Source: Janibacter cremeus (GTDB lineage Bacteria > Actinomycetota > Actinomycetes > Actinomycetales > Dermatophilaceae). From it: a stretch of 64,000 bases of DNA. The notes beneath the pieces were generated by a model. The model had not been told where the DNA came from and searched no databases. It saw only the letters and a list, made by a program, of their open reading frames with translations. The first letter of the stretch is position 1; each line of letters begins with the position of its first letter. Of this stretch, positions 26,865-35,985 are shown in pieces. A program made the position numbers and the translations under genes. The stretch is from positions 2,666,001-2,730,000 of the forward strand of contig NZ_JACCAE010000001.1 of NCBI RefSeq assembly GCF_013409205.1, in the 5' to 3' direction.

Positions 26865-27259
26865 TGCGCGTCTACCTGCCGATGCTCGTCGGCGAGCTCA
26901 CCGAGGTCCGCGACGCCGCTGACCTGCCCGCACGGCAGGCACACGGCGTGACCAGCGCGCTGCGGGCTGCTGACCCCGCAGCCGACGAGGAGGACCTGGA
27001 GTTCGAGGCGATGTGCCAGGCGCTGGACTCCGCCCGCGCACTGGGGCCCGGCGCTCGCGTCGTGGCCGCCGCGGACACGGGCCCGCGCGAGGATGCCGGC
27101 GATGGAGCTCTCCTGGCCGGGCAGGAGCGGCTGCGCCTGGACGAGGTCGTGTCATTCCACGTCGAGGAGGGCAGCGGTGATGTCGGAACCGGCTACGACG
27201 ACCTGCTCTGGTACGACGTCACCGAGCTGGACGGGCTGGTCAGCGCAGTCTCTCCCTGA
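26864..27259 (+). CDS. DUF6912 family protein
   Basis: A 131-aa soluble protein that begins MRVYLPMLVGELTEVRDA and contains DLEFEAMCQALDSARALGPGARVVAAAD and a late TGYDDLLWYDVTELDGLV. These match a small actinobacterial family of unknown function (DUF6912), as I recall it. The ATG shares its first base with the stop of the WS/DGAT gene, so the two are coupled. The 3' end overlaps the convergent DUF2505 gene by 20 bp. Confidence 0.75.
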   Translation: MRVYLPMLVGELTEVRDAADLPARQAHGVTSALRAADPAADEEDLEFEAMCQALDSARALGPGARVVAAADTGPREDAGDGALLAGQERLRLDEVVSFHVEEGSGDVGTGYDDLLWYDVTELDGLVSAVSP

Positions 27260-27728
27260 GCAGTCGCACCTCGTGGTCGAAGGTCTCCTCGATCGTCGGC
27301 TTCGCCGCGGACTCGATCTTCCTGCCCAGGATGGGCACCGAGCAGGTGAGGTCGGCGTCGACGACCAGGTGGCTCCCTTCGCCCGCTGGTGACAGGGTCA
27401 CCGTCCCGCGCAGCTGGACCGGTGCCCCCGCGACCCGGATCCCGAGATCGGCGGTCCGTGAGCCGTCCGGGCCGGCCGGTCGCCACGTCTGCTCCTCCGT
27501 CACCGTCAGGGTGTCCCCGACGAGGGACGAGACGGCCGCGGGCATGCCGTGCGTGGGCAGCACCCGCTCGGTGCGCACGTCCGTGCGGCCACCGCCCAGG
27601 TCGGTGGCCGTCGCGCTCGACCGGCCGAGCCGAGTTGCGACCTTCGCCCGCTGGTGGTCCTCGCTGGCGATGACGGCGAAGACGTCCTCGACGCCGGCGT
27701 CGAAGTAGGTGGTGCGCGAGATCTTCAT
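27240..27728 (-). CDS. DUF2505 family protein (START/polyketide-cyclase-like fold)
   Basis: A 162-aa protein: MKISRTTYFDAGVEDVFAVIASEDHQRAKVA at the N-terminus, alternating beta strands in the middle, and a C-terminal helix IESAAKPTIEETFDHEVRLLRERL. This is the SRPBCC-type layout (ligand-binding cavity closed by a long helix) of the actinobacterial DUF2505 family. No ligand is known. The 3' end overlaps the DUF6912 gene. Confidence 0.82.
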   Translation of the reverse strand: MKISRTTYFDAGVEDVFAVIASEDHQRAKVATRLGRSSATATDLGGGRTDVRTERVLPTHGMPAAVSSLVGDTLTVTEEQTWRPAGPDGSRTADLGIRVAGAPVQLRGTVTLSPAGEGSHLVVDADLTCSVPILGRKIESAAKPTIEETFDHEVRLLRERLR

Positions 27729-27763
27729 GGCGACACGCTAGCCCCGTCGGGGTGGCTCCGGTG

Positions 27764-28285
27764 TCATCGGCGCAGTTCGTCGGCGGCGCGGGCCAGCAGC
27801 TCCTGGGCGCGAGCGAGGTCCTTGGCCAGCCGGGCACGGTGGCGGCCCAGGGCGGTGACGCTTTGGTGGACCCGCTCCTGGAGGTGGAGACGCCGGTCGT
27901 CCTCGTCGCGGACCGCTGCGGCGTCCGCGACACCGGTGATGCCCCATCCCCTGGTCACGGCACCCTCGCGCACCTCCAGCCCCATCGTGGCCGCGGCGTC
28001 CTCGAGCTCGCGCAGGCGGGCGATCGCCGCGGACAGGTCGGCCGCGGCGCTCTGGAGTGAGCGTCCGACCTCGTCGAGGGCGCTCGCGACGGCAGTGGTC
28101 TGCTCGGCCGCGGTCGAGGTGCGCCCGCGCAGCTGGACCGAGCGCGGACCCCGCCAGCCGGGGGTCGCCCGGGCCACGGCGCTCGCGAGGGCCTCACCGT
28201 CAGCGGTCAGATGGACCGCAGTGCGTCGCAGGGAGGCGCCGAGGGCGCTCATCGAGGCGGGGTCGCCCAGCAGCGGGGTGGTCAT
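27764..28285 (-). CDS. WXG100-like helical protein (type VII substrate-like)
   Basis: A 173-aa protein. Its first ~105 residues form two predicted helices joined by a turn carrying W-R-G (ATPGWRGPRSVQ, near residue 45), with heptad-like Ala/Leu spacing on both sides (MSALGASLRRTAVHLTADGEALASAV; STAAEQTTAVASALDEVGRSLQSAAADLSAAI). That is the ESAT-6/WXG100 hairpin plan. The second half is a charged coiled coil (DEDDRRLHLQERVHQSVTALGRHRARLAKDLARAQELLA). There is no signal peptide. It overlaps the preceding 94-aa gene by four bases (ATGA), as paired WXG100 genes do. Export by a type VII system is inferred. Confidence 0.6.
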   Translation of the reverse strand: MTTPLLGDPASMSALGASLRRTAVHLTADGEALASAVARATPGWRGPRSVQLRGRTSTAAEQTTAVASALDEVGRSLQSAAADLSAAIARLRELEDAAATMGLEVREGAVTRGWGITGVADAAAVRDEDDRRLHLQERVHQSVTALGRHRARLAKDLARAQELLARAADELRR

Positions 28286-28566
28286 CGCGGATCCTGCACC
28301 CGGGCGCTGGCCCGACTCGTGCGACGGGCCGGTGCCGCATCGGCGGACAGGGCCAGCGACAGCTCACGGCATGTCGCGGAGAGCTCGCGCAGGACGTCGA
28401 CCGCGGCGTCGATCGTCGTCTCCAGGGCGGCCTGGGTGGCGTGGTCGCCGACCGTGACCAGGTGGTCGATCAGCGCCTCGCCCTCGGCGGCGCAGTGGTC
28501 GCCGGTCGCGGTGAGCGCGTCGACGAGCGCGGCTGCGTCCTCGGGGCGCGGGTGCGAAGGGGGCAT
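28282..28566 (-). CDS. Small helical protein, partner of the WXG100-like protein
   Basis: A 94-aa acidic helical protein (PEDAAALVDALTATGDHCAAEGEALIDHLV, then TQAALETTIDAAVDVLRELSATCRELSLAL) with a basic C-terminus. It has the size of a WXG100 protein but no W-x-G turn. It is the first gene of a two-gene operon (ATGA overlap) under a CCTGTGGA-type promoter. The ATG at 28566 is nine bases after TACGCT, with no clear Shine-Dalgarno site. By analogy with CFP-10/ESAT-6 pairs it may form a heterodimer with the downstream product. Confidence 0.6.
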   Translation of the reverse strand: MPPSHPRPEDAAALVDALTATGDHCAAEGEALIDHLVTVGDHATQAALETTIDAAVDVLRELSATCRELSLALSADAAPARRTSRASARVQDPR

Positions 28567-28575
28567 GGTCCGGCC

Positions 28576-28620
28576 AGCGTAGCGACGCTGGCGAGGGTGG
28601 CGCCTCCGCGTGTCCACAGG
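28576..28620 (-). promoter_or_regulatory. CCTGTGGA-type promoter of the WXG100-like pair
   Basis: On the minus strand: CCTGTGGACA (28620-28611), exactly 29 nt, then TACGCT (28581-28576), nine bases before the ATG at 28566. Spacing and orientation match the SAF/CpaE and FHA-FtsK promoters. Confidence 0.6.
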
Positions 28621-28745
28621 CCCATCGAGCGGACCGACGGGCACGGCGGGTCGGCTGTGTGACGTGCATCATGGTGGTACTAGGCTCGACGTGGGGACAA
28701 CGCCGTCCCCACCACCCGCGAGATGCAGAACGAGGACGCCCATCC

Positions 28746-31700
28746 ATGGCTCAACTGCCTGCCACTTCTGCCCCTGACGCCGTGCTCGGAGACCCTGCAG
28801 CGCTCGTCGAGGCCGCCACCGCCGCCGGGGTCGACCCGGCCTTCGTGGAGCGATACCTCCGACACGGAGACATCACGGAGCTGCAGGGGAGAGGCCCCCG
28901 GGCTCTGGTCGACATGGCGCTCGCCCATCGGGATGCTGCCCTGCACCGCCACCCCGAGGAGACCGTCGTACGCGCCGCAGACGGTGTCCTGCACATCGTC
29001 ACCGCTGACCGCCCCTTCCTCGTCGACTCCGTCCTCGGCGAGCTCGCCGGGCAGGGTATCGGCGTCTCCCTGCTGCTCCACCCGCAGTTCGCCGTCCGTC
29101 GTGACGAGCAGGGCGCGCTGGTCGAGGTCCTCGACGTGGACCCGAGGCAGGACCGTGCCGGGGCCGAGGCGGTCGAGGAGTCGTGGATCCGCATCGAGCT
29201 CGAGGACCAGTACGACCACGCGGTCGTCGAGGAGCGAGTCAGCGAAGTGATCGACGACGTCGTGATGGCCGTCGACGACTGGCAGCCGATGCAGGACGCG
29301 ACCCTGGAGCTGGCAGCCGATCTCGAGGCAGGTCGGGGACCGGGCTCGAGCGCGTCGCAGCAGGCGGCCGCGGAGTTCCTCCGGTGGCTCGTCGACCACC
29401 ACTTCACCTTCATCGGTGTCCGCGACCACGAGGTCGAGGCCGGCGCCGACGGCTCGGTCGCGGTCACCCCCATCCCGGGCAGCGGGTTGGGAATCCTGCG
29501 CGAGGACTCCACGGCCGAGTCGATCACCCCGCTCGGCAGCGGCACCCGCGAGCAGGATGCAGTCGGCACCTGCTTGTCGATCGGCAAGTCGCGGTCGGTC
29601 CTGCCGGTGCACCGGGTGACCCATCCCGACCTCATCGCCGTGCGGGTCCACGACGAGGACGGCATGCTCGTGGAGCGTCGGCTCGCCGGACTCTTCTCGT
29701 CCACCGCCTACACCAGCTCGGTGCTGACGATCCCGCTCATCGCCGACAAGGTGCAGGCGGTCCTCGACCGCTCCGGGTGGACCCGCAACAGCCACTCCGG
29801 TGGCTTCGCCCGACGGCTGTTCGAGACCTTCCCGCGTGACGAGCTCTTCCAGGCGCCCGTGGAGCACCTCCTGCGGGTGGTCACCCGCATCCAGCAGATG
29901 GTCCACCGCATGCGCACGGCCACCTTCCTGCGGCTGGACTCCGGCGGGCAGTTCGTCACGGCGATGATCTACCTGCCCCGTGACCGCTACACCACCGTGG
30001 TGCGCCATCGGGTCGAGGAGCAGCTCTGCGAGGCCACCGGCGCGGACGAGGTCACCTTCACCGCGCACGTCTCCGAGGAGCCGATGGCCCGGTTGTACTA
30101 CATCCTGCGGGGGAGCAACGGGGTCCGGCTGCCCGAGGGACGGGCCCGCGATGACATCGACGAGGCCATCACCGGGGCCGTCCTGACGTGGGAGGAGCGA
30201 CTCACGCGCAAGGCGGAGGAACTCGTCGGTCGGGACGTCGCCGAGCAGCTGATCTCCCCGTGGGCAGGTGGCTTCCCCGCCGACTACGAGGAGGACTTCG
30301 ACTCCGTCCAGGCGGTGGCCGACCTGAAGAACCTTGCGCTCCTCGAGCAGGGGACCCCCTTCGCCTGCGCGCTGTACAACCCCCGCCCGAACCACGGCCA
30401 CGCTGCGGACCCCGCGGTCCGCCGATTCAAGATCTTCAGCATCGAGGAGCTCATCCTCGACGACCTGATGCCGATCTTCCGGGACCTGGGCGTCCAGGTC
30501 ACCGAGGAGGAGCCCTATGAGCTCACCCGCGGGGACGGCGTCACCGCGGGCATCTACGACTTCAGGTTGCGCGTCGACGACCCCGCGGTGTGGGAGGCGC
30601 ACGACCACGAGAAGCTGCGCGATCTCGTCGAGTCCGCGGTGGCGGCCGTCCAGTCGGGCAGTGCCGACTCCGACGGATTCAACGCCCTGGTGATCCGTGC
30701 CGGCCTGACCTGGCGCCAGACGGCCCTGCTGCGAGCCGTCGCCCGCTACCTGCGCCAAGCGGGCAGCTCCTGGGGGCAGCGCACGCTCGAGTCCGCACTC
30801 GTCGAGCACCAGGCCGTGGCCCGGGACATCGTCGAGCTGTTCGAGACACGGTTCGACCCGGACCGCTTCGACGCGACTGCGGGGGAGGCACGCGAGGCGG
30901 CCGAGGCCGAGATCATCGCCCGGATCGACGCGGCACTGGAGGACGTCTCCTCGCTCGAGCACGACCGCATCATCCGCTCCTTCTGCGGCTTCGTCCGCGC
31001 CGTGCTGCGCACCAGCTACTTCGTCACCGACGAGGCGGGTGCGCCCCTGCCCCGGATGTCCTTCAAGATCGAGCCGGCCCGGATCCCGGACATGCCCAAG
31101 CCGCACCCGGCCTTCGAGATCTGGGTGCACAGCCCACAGGTGGAGGGCGTGCACCTGCGATTCGGCGCGGTGGCCCGAGGAGGGCTGCGCTGGAGCGACC
31201 GGCGTGACGACTTCCGCACGGAGGTGCTCGGCCTCGTCAAGGCGCAGATGGTCAAGAACGCGGTCATCGTGCCGACGGGGAGCAAGGGCGGGTTCTTCGC
31301 CAAGCAGCTGCCCGACCCGGCGCTCGACCGTGATGCCTGGATGGAGGCCGGCCGCTCGGCGTACCGGAGCTTCATCTCGGGGTTGCTCGACGTCACCGAC
31401 AACCGCGTCCACGGCGAGATCGTCCCGCCGGGGCGGGTGGTCCGGCACGACGGCGACGACTCCTACCTCGTCGTGGCGGCCGACAAGGGGACCGCGTCCT
31501 TCTCCGACCTCGCCAACTCGATCGCCCGTGAGTACGGCTTCTGGCTCGACGACGCCTTCGCCTCCGGCGGGTCGGTCGGCTACGACCACAAGGGGATGGG
31601 GATCACGGCCCGCGGCGCGTGGGAGTCGGTCAAACGACACTTCCGCGAGCTCGGTCACGACACCCAGACGCAGGACTTCACCGTCGTCGGGGTCGGTGAC

Positions 31701-33569
31701 ATGGCCGGCGACGTCTTCGGCAACGGGATGCTGCTGTCGCAGCACATCCGGCTCGTCGCCGCCTTCAACCACATGCACGTGTTCATCGACCCCGAGCCCG
31801 ACGCCGCATCGTCCTTCGCCGAGCGCGAGCGACTCTTCGCCCTCCCGCGCAGCACCTGGGACGACTACGACCGGTCCCTGATCAGCGAGGGTGGCGGCGT
31901 CTGGTCCCGCAACGCCAAGTCGGTGCCCGTGAGCGAGCAGGCCGCACGTGCGCTCGGGCTCGACGGTCCGGTGGACCTCACCCCCAACGAGCTGATCCAC
32001 GCAGTGCTGCAGGCGCCGGTCGACCTGCTGTGGAACGGCGGGATCGGCACGTACATCAAGTCCGCGCAGGAGTCCGATGCGGCGGTCGGCGACCGGGCCA
32101 ACGACGCGATCCGCATCACCGGCTCCATGGTCCGTGCCCGGGTCGTCGGCGAAGGGGGCAACCTGGGGGCCACCCAGCGCGGCCGCGTCGAGGCGGCCCA
32201 CTCCGGGACGCGCATCAACACCGATGCCCTGGACAACTCCGCCGGTGTGGACACCTCGGACCGGGAGGTCAACATCAAGATCCTCCTCGGTGAAGCCATC
32301 CGGCGTGGCGCCCTCGACGAGGACGACCGCGTCGAGTTGCTCGCGTCGATGACCGACGAGGTCGCCGAGCAGGTGCTGCGCGACAACTACGAGCAGAACG
32401 TCCTCGTGGGCAATGCGCGTGCCCAGGACGGCACGATGATCACCGTGCACGAGCGCCTGATGGAGACGCTCACCGATCGTGGCGACCTCGACCGCGAGCT
32501 GGAGTTCCTGCCCGGCACCAGCGAGGTGAAGGACCTCCTCGCCGAGGGGAGGGGCCTGACCTCGCCGGAGCTGGCGGTGCTGCTTGCCTACTCCAAGATG
32601 GCCCTCAAGGAGGACCTGCTCGAGTCGGACCTGCCGGACGACCCGGCCACCGAGCGCCAGCTGCGCAACTACTTCCCCGGCCCACTGCGGGACGACAGGT
32701 TCGCCGAGGACCTGGCGGGGCACCCCCTTCGCCGGGAGATCGTGATCACCGCCGTGGCGAACGACCTCGTCAACCGTGGTGGGATCACGTTCGTCCAGCG
32801 GGCCGTCGAGGAGACGAGTGCGACGCCGGTCCAGATCGCCCGAGCCTTCCTCGTCAGCCGGGAGGTCTTCGGCCTCGACGACTTCGTCGCTCGCGTCGAG
32901 ACCCTCGACAACGTCGTGCCCACCCAGGTGCAGACCCGTCTGTACCTGGAGTTCCGTCGGCTGATGGACCGCTCGGTGCGGTGGTTCCTCGCCTCCCGTC
33001 CGGGGCGGCTGCAACCGGCGGAGGAGATCGGGCGGTTCGCGGAGGTCTCCCGCCTCGCGCCGCTGGTCCCGATGTTCCTCGACGGGTCGCAGGCGGAGCG
33101 CTTGGCGCACAAGGCCGATGAACTCGCCGGCGACGGAGTGCCCGACGACCTTGCCCGCTCCGCGGCCTCGCTGCTGGACAGCTTCGCCCTTCTGGACATC
33201 ATCGACATGGCGCACGACAGCGGGCGCACGCCGCGCGAGGTGGCGGAGGCCTACTTCCTGCTGTCGGAGTCCTTCGGCATCGACGAACTGCTCACGATGG
33301 TCACGCACCTGCCCCGCGAGCAGCAGTGGGACTCGCTGGCCCGTGCCGCGCTGCGGGACGACCTCTACGCGACCCTGCAGACGCTGACCCGATCGGTCCT
33401 CGACCGGGACGGCGCCGATGCGCAGGAGCGGTACACGGCCTGGCGCCACGACCACGACGAGGCCGTGGCGCGGGTCGAAACCCAGCTCGCCGGGATCCGG
33501 CAGCTGAGCGACCCCGGTGTGGCTGCGCTGTCGGTCGCGTTGCGCACGCTGCGCTCGGTGACCCGATGA
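28746..33569 (+). CDS. gdh: NAD-specific glutamate dehydrogenase, 180-kDa class
   Basis: A 1607-aa cytosolic enzyme of the large L_180 class that oxidatively deaminates glutamate to 2-oxoglutarate with NAD+, feeding the TCA cycle in catabolism. The long N-terminal regulatory part (ACT-like; DRPFLVDSVLGELAGQGIGVSLLLHPQ) precedes the catalytic core: GVHLRFGAVARGGLRWSDR, KNAVIVPTGSKGGFFAKQ with the catalytic-region Lys, VGVGDMAGDVFGNGML, and LLWNGGIGTYIK, NAND-type VGDRANDAIRI and EGGNLGATQRGR. Domain order and length are normal. ATG 28746 is the first Met before the conserved start. It shares an intergenic region with the WXG100-like pair. An equally long antisense frame is a high-GC artefact. 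Confidence 0.94.
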   Translation: MAQLPATSAPDAVLGDPAALVEAATAAGVDPAFVERYLRHGDITELQGRGPRALVDMALAHRDAALHRHPEETVVRAADGVLHIVTADRPFLVDSVLGELAGQGIGVSLLLHPQFAVRRDEQGALVEVLDVDPRQDRAGAEAVEESWIRIELEDQYDHAVVEERVSEVIDDVVMAVDDWQPMQDATLELAADLEAGRGPGSSASQQAAAEFLRWLVDHHFTFIGVRDHEVEAGADGSVAVTPIPGSGLGILREDSTAESITPLGSGTREQDAVGTCLSIGKSRSVLPVHRVTHPDLIAVRVHDEDGMLVERRLAGLFSSTAYTSSVLTIPLIADKVQAVLDRSGWTRNSHSGGFARRLFETFPRDELFQAPVEHLLRVVTRIQQMVHRMRTATFLRLDSGGQFVTAMIYLPRDRYTTVVRHRVEEQLCEATGADEVTFTAHVSEEPMARLYYILRGSNGVRLPEGRARDDIDEAITGAVLTWEERLTRKAEELVGRDVAEQLISPWAGGFPADYEEDFDSVQAVADLKNLALLEQGTPFACALYNPRPNHGHAADPAVRRFKIFSIEELILDDLMPIFRDLGVQVTEEEPYELTRGDGVTAGIYDFRLRVDDPAVWEAHDHEKLRDLVESAVAAVQSGSADSDGFNALVIRAGLTWRQTALLRAVARYLRQAGSSWGQRTLESALVEHQAVARDIVELFETRFDPDRFDATAGEAREAAEAEIIARIDAALEDVSSLEHDRIIRSFCGFVRAVLRTSYFVTDEAGAPLPRMSFKIEPARIPDMPKPHPAFEIWVHSPQVEGVHLRFGAVARGGLRWSDRRDDFRTEVLGLVKAQMVKNAVIVPTGSKGGFFAKQLPDPALDRDAWMEAGRSAYRSFISGLLDVTDNRVHGEIVPPGRVVRHDGDDSYLVVAADKGTASFSDLANSIAREYGFWLDDAFASGGSVGYDHKGMGITARGAWESVKRHFRELGHDTQTQDFTVVGVGDMAGDVFGNGMLLSQHIRLVAAFNHMHVFIDPEPDAASSFAERERLFALPRSTWDDYDRSLISEGGGVWSRNAKSVPVSEQAARALGLDGPVDLTPNELIHAVLQAPVDLLWNGGIGTYIKSAQESDAAVGDRANDAIRITGSMVRARVVGEGGNLGATQRGRVEAAHSGTRINTDALDNSAGVDTSDREVNIKILLGEAIRRGALDEDDRVELLASMTDEVAEQVLRDNYEQNVLVGNARAQDGTMITVHERLMETLTDRGDLDRELEFLPGTSEVKDLLAEGRGLTSPELAVLLAYSKMALKEDLLESDLPDDPATERQLRNYFPGPLRDDRFAEDLAGHPLRREIVITAVANDLVNRGGITFVQRAVEETSATPVQIARAFLVSREVFGLDDFVARVETLDNVVPTQVQTRLYLEFRRLMDRSVRWFLASRPGRLQPAEEIGRFAEVSRLAPLVPMFLDGSQAERLAHKADELAGDGVPDDLARSAASLLDSFALLDIIDMAHDSGRTPREVAEAYFLLSESFGIDELLTMVTHLPREQQWDSLARAALRDDLYATLQTLTRSVLDRDGADAQERYTAWRHDHDEAVARVETQLAGIRQLSDPGVAALSVALRTLRSVTR

Positions 33570-33595
33570 CCCGATGGCCGGTGTCTGCCCGTCGT

Positions 33596-33601
33596 TAGGA
33601 T
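33596..33601 (+). promoter_or_regulatory. -10 hexamer TAGGAT of a leaderless promoter for pdtaS
   Basis: TAGGAT is followed by six bases and GTG 33608, with no Shine-Dalgarno sequence, so transcription should begin on the start codon. Confidence 0.5.
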
Positions 33602-33607
33602 CGCGGC

Positions 33608-35071
33608 GTGCAGACACTTGCGGACTTCCTGCGGATCACCCCCGGCCTCGAGCGGGGAGACCCCGAGCGGTTGCACCTGCTCATCGAGGACTGGCAGGTG
33701 CTCGCCGACCTCGCCTTCAGTGACCTCGTCCTGTGGATCGCCCAGGAGGATGGTTGGGTCGCTGCCGCCCACACCCGGCCTATGACCGGACCGATGGTCT
33801 TCGTCGAGGACGCCGTCGGCCTGGGCGCGAGCGCCGTCTTCGGCGAGCTCGTCGCCGACGCCGCCGAGCAGGGGATGAGCGAGCACGTGCGTGCGCGTGG
33901 GCAGGATTTGATCCACGAGCGGGCCCGGCCCGTGCGCCGGGACGGGCGAACGATCGGCGTGTTGAGCATCCATGATCTGTTGGACAGCGGACGGCCGCAC
34001 ACCCGCCTCGAGGAGGGTTATGCGGCGATGGGGGACGATCTCTTCGCCATGGTGCCCGAAGGCAGCTGGCCCATGCAGTCGTCCACGCCCGGCGGCGCGC
34101 GGCAGGGGTCGCCTCGCGTGGGCGACGGGGTGATCCGGCTGGACGAGTCGGGGGTCGTCGAGTATGCCTCGCCCAATGCGGTCAGTGCCATCCGCCAACT
34201 GGGCCACCAGGGGCCACTCGAGTCGGAGGTTCTCGCCCGGGTGGTCAGTGGTGTCACCGGCCAGGTGGGGCAGGTCGACGAGAGCCTGGCCATGGTGGCG
34301 ATGGGTCGGGCGGCGTGGCGCGCCGACGTCAGCACCGACGGAGCTGCACTCGCGATGCGCGCGATCCCCCTGATGGCGGGCAGACATCGCCATGGGGCGA
34401 TCGTCCTGGTCCGGGACATCTCCGAGCTGCGCCGCCACGGCGAGGAACTGATGACCAAGGACCAGACCGTCCGCGAGATCCACCACCGGGTGAAGAACAA
34501 CCTCCAGACGGTGGCGGCGCTGCTGCGCATGCAGTCCCGGCGGATGCCCCAGGAGTCGGCCCGCACGGCGCTGAAGGAGGCAGAACGACGCGTCGGCGTC
34601 ATCGCGTTGATCTACGAGGCGCTGAGCACGGGGTTCTCGGACACGGTCGACTTCGACGATGTCGCGGTCCGGGGGCTGCGGGCGGTCGTCGAGGTGGCAC
34701 GGACGACGGGTGCGATCGACTCCCGATTCACCGGGTCCTTCGGGACGATGCAGGCCGAGGACGCGACGGCCATCGGCCTCATCCTCTCCGAGTTGATCCA
34801 GAACGCCGTCGAGCACGGGATCCCGAACGGCGGGAGCGTCGAGGTGGATGCGCACCGCACCGACGAGGGGGAGACGGACATCCTGCGGGTCACCGTCGTC
34901 GACGACGGTGAGGGCCTGCCGCGGGGATTCCGACCGAGCCGGGCCGGTCTGGGCACGCGGATCGTCACGTCGATGGTCCAGGACCTCGGTGGCCAGATCC
35001 GGTGGGACGATGCCGAGCCGAGGGGGACGCGCGTGCGCTTCAGCGCCCGCCTGCAGGGCGTCAACCGCTGA
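33608..35071 (+). CDS. pdtaS: Cytosolic sensor histidine kinase PdtaS
   Basis: A 487-aa soluble kinase. N-terminal GAF-like domain (residues ~1-150; LADLAFSDLVLWIAQEDGWVAAAHTRP), a PAS-like domain (~175-280; GVIRLDESGVVEYASPNAVSAIRQLGHQ), then HisKA_2 with the phosphoacceptor motif EIHHRVKNNLQTVAALLRMQSRR near residue 292, and an HWE/HisKA_2-type ATPase (LSELIQNAVEHGIPNGG, VDDGEGLPRGF, GLGTRIV). It has no membrane helix. In mycobacteria PdtaS signals to the antiterminator PdtaR in a copper/nitric-oxide pathway. The convergent WhiB1 gene is the conserved neighbour. PdtaR is not in this window. Confidence 0.92.
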   Translation: MQTLADFLRITPGLERGDPERLHLLIEDWQVLADLAFSDLVLWIAQEDGWVAAAHTRPMTGPMVFVEDAVGLGASAVFGELVADAAEQGMSEHVRARGQDLIHERARPVRRDGRTIGVLSIHDLLDSGRPHTRLEEGYAAMGDDLFAMVPEGSWPMQSSTPGGARQGSPRVGDGVIRLDESGVVEYASPNAVSAIRQLGHQGPLESEVLARVVSGVTGQVGQVDESLAMVAMGRAAWRADVSTDGAALAMRAIPLMAGRHRHGAIVLVRDISELRRHGEELMTKDQTVREIHHRVKNNLQTVAALLRMQSRRMPQESARTALKEAERRVGVIALIYEALSTGFSDTVDFDDVAVRGLRAVVEVARTTGAIDSRFTGSFGTMQAEDATAIGLILSELIQNAVEHGIPNGGSVEVDAHRTDEGETDILRVTVVDDGEGLPRGFRPSRAGLGTRIVTSMVQDLGGQIRWDDAEPRGTRVRFSARLQGVNR

Positions 35072-35090
35072 CCTGCGCCCGCACGACGAA

Positions 35091-35123
35091 ACCGCCCCCG
35101 AGCAGGTGCTCGGAGACGGCGGT
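35091..35123. terminator. Hairpin between convergent pdtaS and whiB1
   Basis: Outer ACCGCC (35091-35096) pairs with GGCGGT (35118-35123). Inner CCGAGC (35098-35103) pairs with GCTCGG (35108-35113) around an AGGT loop. It lies 20 bp after pdtaS and 18 bp after whiB1, so it can serve both. Confidence 0.6.
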
Positions 35124-35140
35124 CAGCGTGCGTTGGGGAC

Positions 35141-35389
35141 TCAGCCGGCGCGGCGGGCGCGGGCCTTGCGGCGCTTGAGCGCGCGGCGCTCGTCCTCGGA
35201 GAGTCCGCCCCAGACGCCGGCGTCCTGACCGGTCTCGATGGCCCACTGGAGACACTCGTCGATGACCTCGCAGCGACGGCACACCTTCTTGGCCTCCTCG
35301 ATCTGGGCGATCGCGGGGCCGGTGTTGCCGATGGGGAAGAAGAGTTCTGGATCCTCGTCCAGACAGGCTGCGCGGTCGCGCCAATCCAT
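35141..35389 (-). CDS. whiB1: WhiB-family iron-sulfur transcription factor WhiB1
   Basis: An 82-aa protein that binds a nitric-oxide-sensitive [4Fe-4S] cluster and the principal sigma factor. The four ligands are C9, C37, C40 and C46 (C-x27-C-x2-C-x5-C). The turn GVWGGLSEDERR follows, and the basic C-terminus KRRKARARRAG is the DNA-contact region. Length and position beside pdtaS match WhiB1 rather than WhiB2 or WhiB3. AAGGAG lies about 11 bases before the ATG. Its ~200-bp upstream region is AT-richer and carries no other gene, consistent with a regulated promoter. Confidence 0.92.
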   Translation of the reverse strand: MDWRDRAACLDEDPELFFPIGNTGPAIAQIEEAKKVCRRCEVIDECLQWAIETGQDAGVWGGLSEDERRALKRRKARARRAG

Positions 35390-35586
35390 GGGGGATGTGC
35401 TCCTTGGTTTCGGGGGAGGTCGTCAATGGCCTGGGTCTGCGGTGCCTGAGGGACAACGATCCGGACAACCGGAAAAATTTCCTTGTGTCAGGCACACGAA
35501 GGTCAAACCTACCGCGATGACCACCCTGTGTGTCGAGACTTACTCGGGTGTCACTTGACGTGTGCCGCGTCACCTACCCTTCTGGC
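35390..35586. promoter_or_regulatory. Divergent whiB1 / membrane-protein intergenic region
   Basis: 197 bp without a gene. It contains the likely whiB1 promoter (AT-rich segment 35466-35515). On the plus strand, TTGACG (35555-35560) and TACCCT (35575-35580) precede GTG 35587 by six bases: a leaderless start for the membrane protein, although the 14-bp hexamer spacing is short. Confidence 0.4.
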
Positions 35587-35985
35587 GTGAGCATTCCGCA
35601 GCTTCCCATTGACCACTTGGTACCTCCGCGCGCGGCCGGCGCCGTCTGCCTCGTCGAGTCGGCCCTGCTCTTCGTGACCGCAGGGTCGTACGCGCTGGAG
35701 CTGCTCGGGGACCGGGCCTTCGATGCCAACACGGCGTCCATGTCGCTCGTGGTCTCGTTGATCTTCGCCATCCTGCTGCTCGCCGTCGGCATGTCGTGGT
35801 TGCGCGGGCGATTGTGGCCCCGGACCCCGACCATCGTGTGGAACCTGCTCCTCCTGCCGGCGTCGTGGACGCTGGGCACGTCGACGGGGCTGTGGTTCGG
35901 CCTGGGGTTGGCGCTCCTGGCGATCGTCGGTATTGCCGCCGCCGTGCTCTCGCCGGCGCACGACATCGAGGACCGGGCCCTGTGA
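35587..35985 (+). CDS. Small integral membrane protein
   Basis: A 132-aa protein with four predicted membrane helices: AGAVCLVESALLFVTAGSYAL, SLVVSLIFAILLLAVGMSWL, WNLLLLPASWTLGTSTG and GLGLALLAIVGIAAAVLS. A short acidic C-terminus follows. No family is recognised with confidence. The GTG start is six bases after TACCCT (leaderless). The stop overlaps the amidase GTG (GTGA). Confidence 0.75.
   Translation: MSIPQLPIDHLVPPRAAGAVCLVESALLFVTAGSYALELLGDRAFDANTASMSLVVSLIFAILLLAVGMSWLRGRLWPRTPTIVWNLLLLPASWTLGTSTGLWFGLGLALLAIVGIAAAVLSPAHDIEDRAL

Noticed and set aside
28680..33617. A 1645-codon open frame antisense to glutamate dehydrogenase
   Set aside because: High-GC third-codon bias makes long antisense frames; it has no recognisable domain, and the sense strand encodes a complete conserved enzyme.
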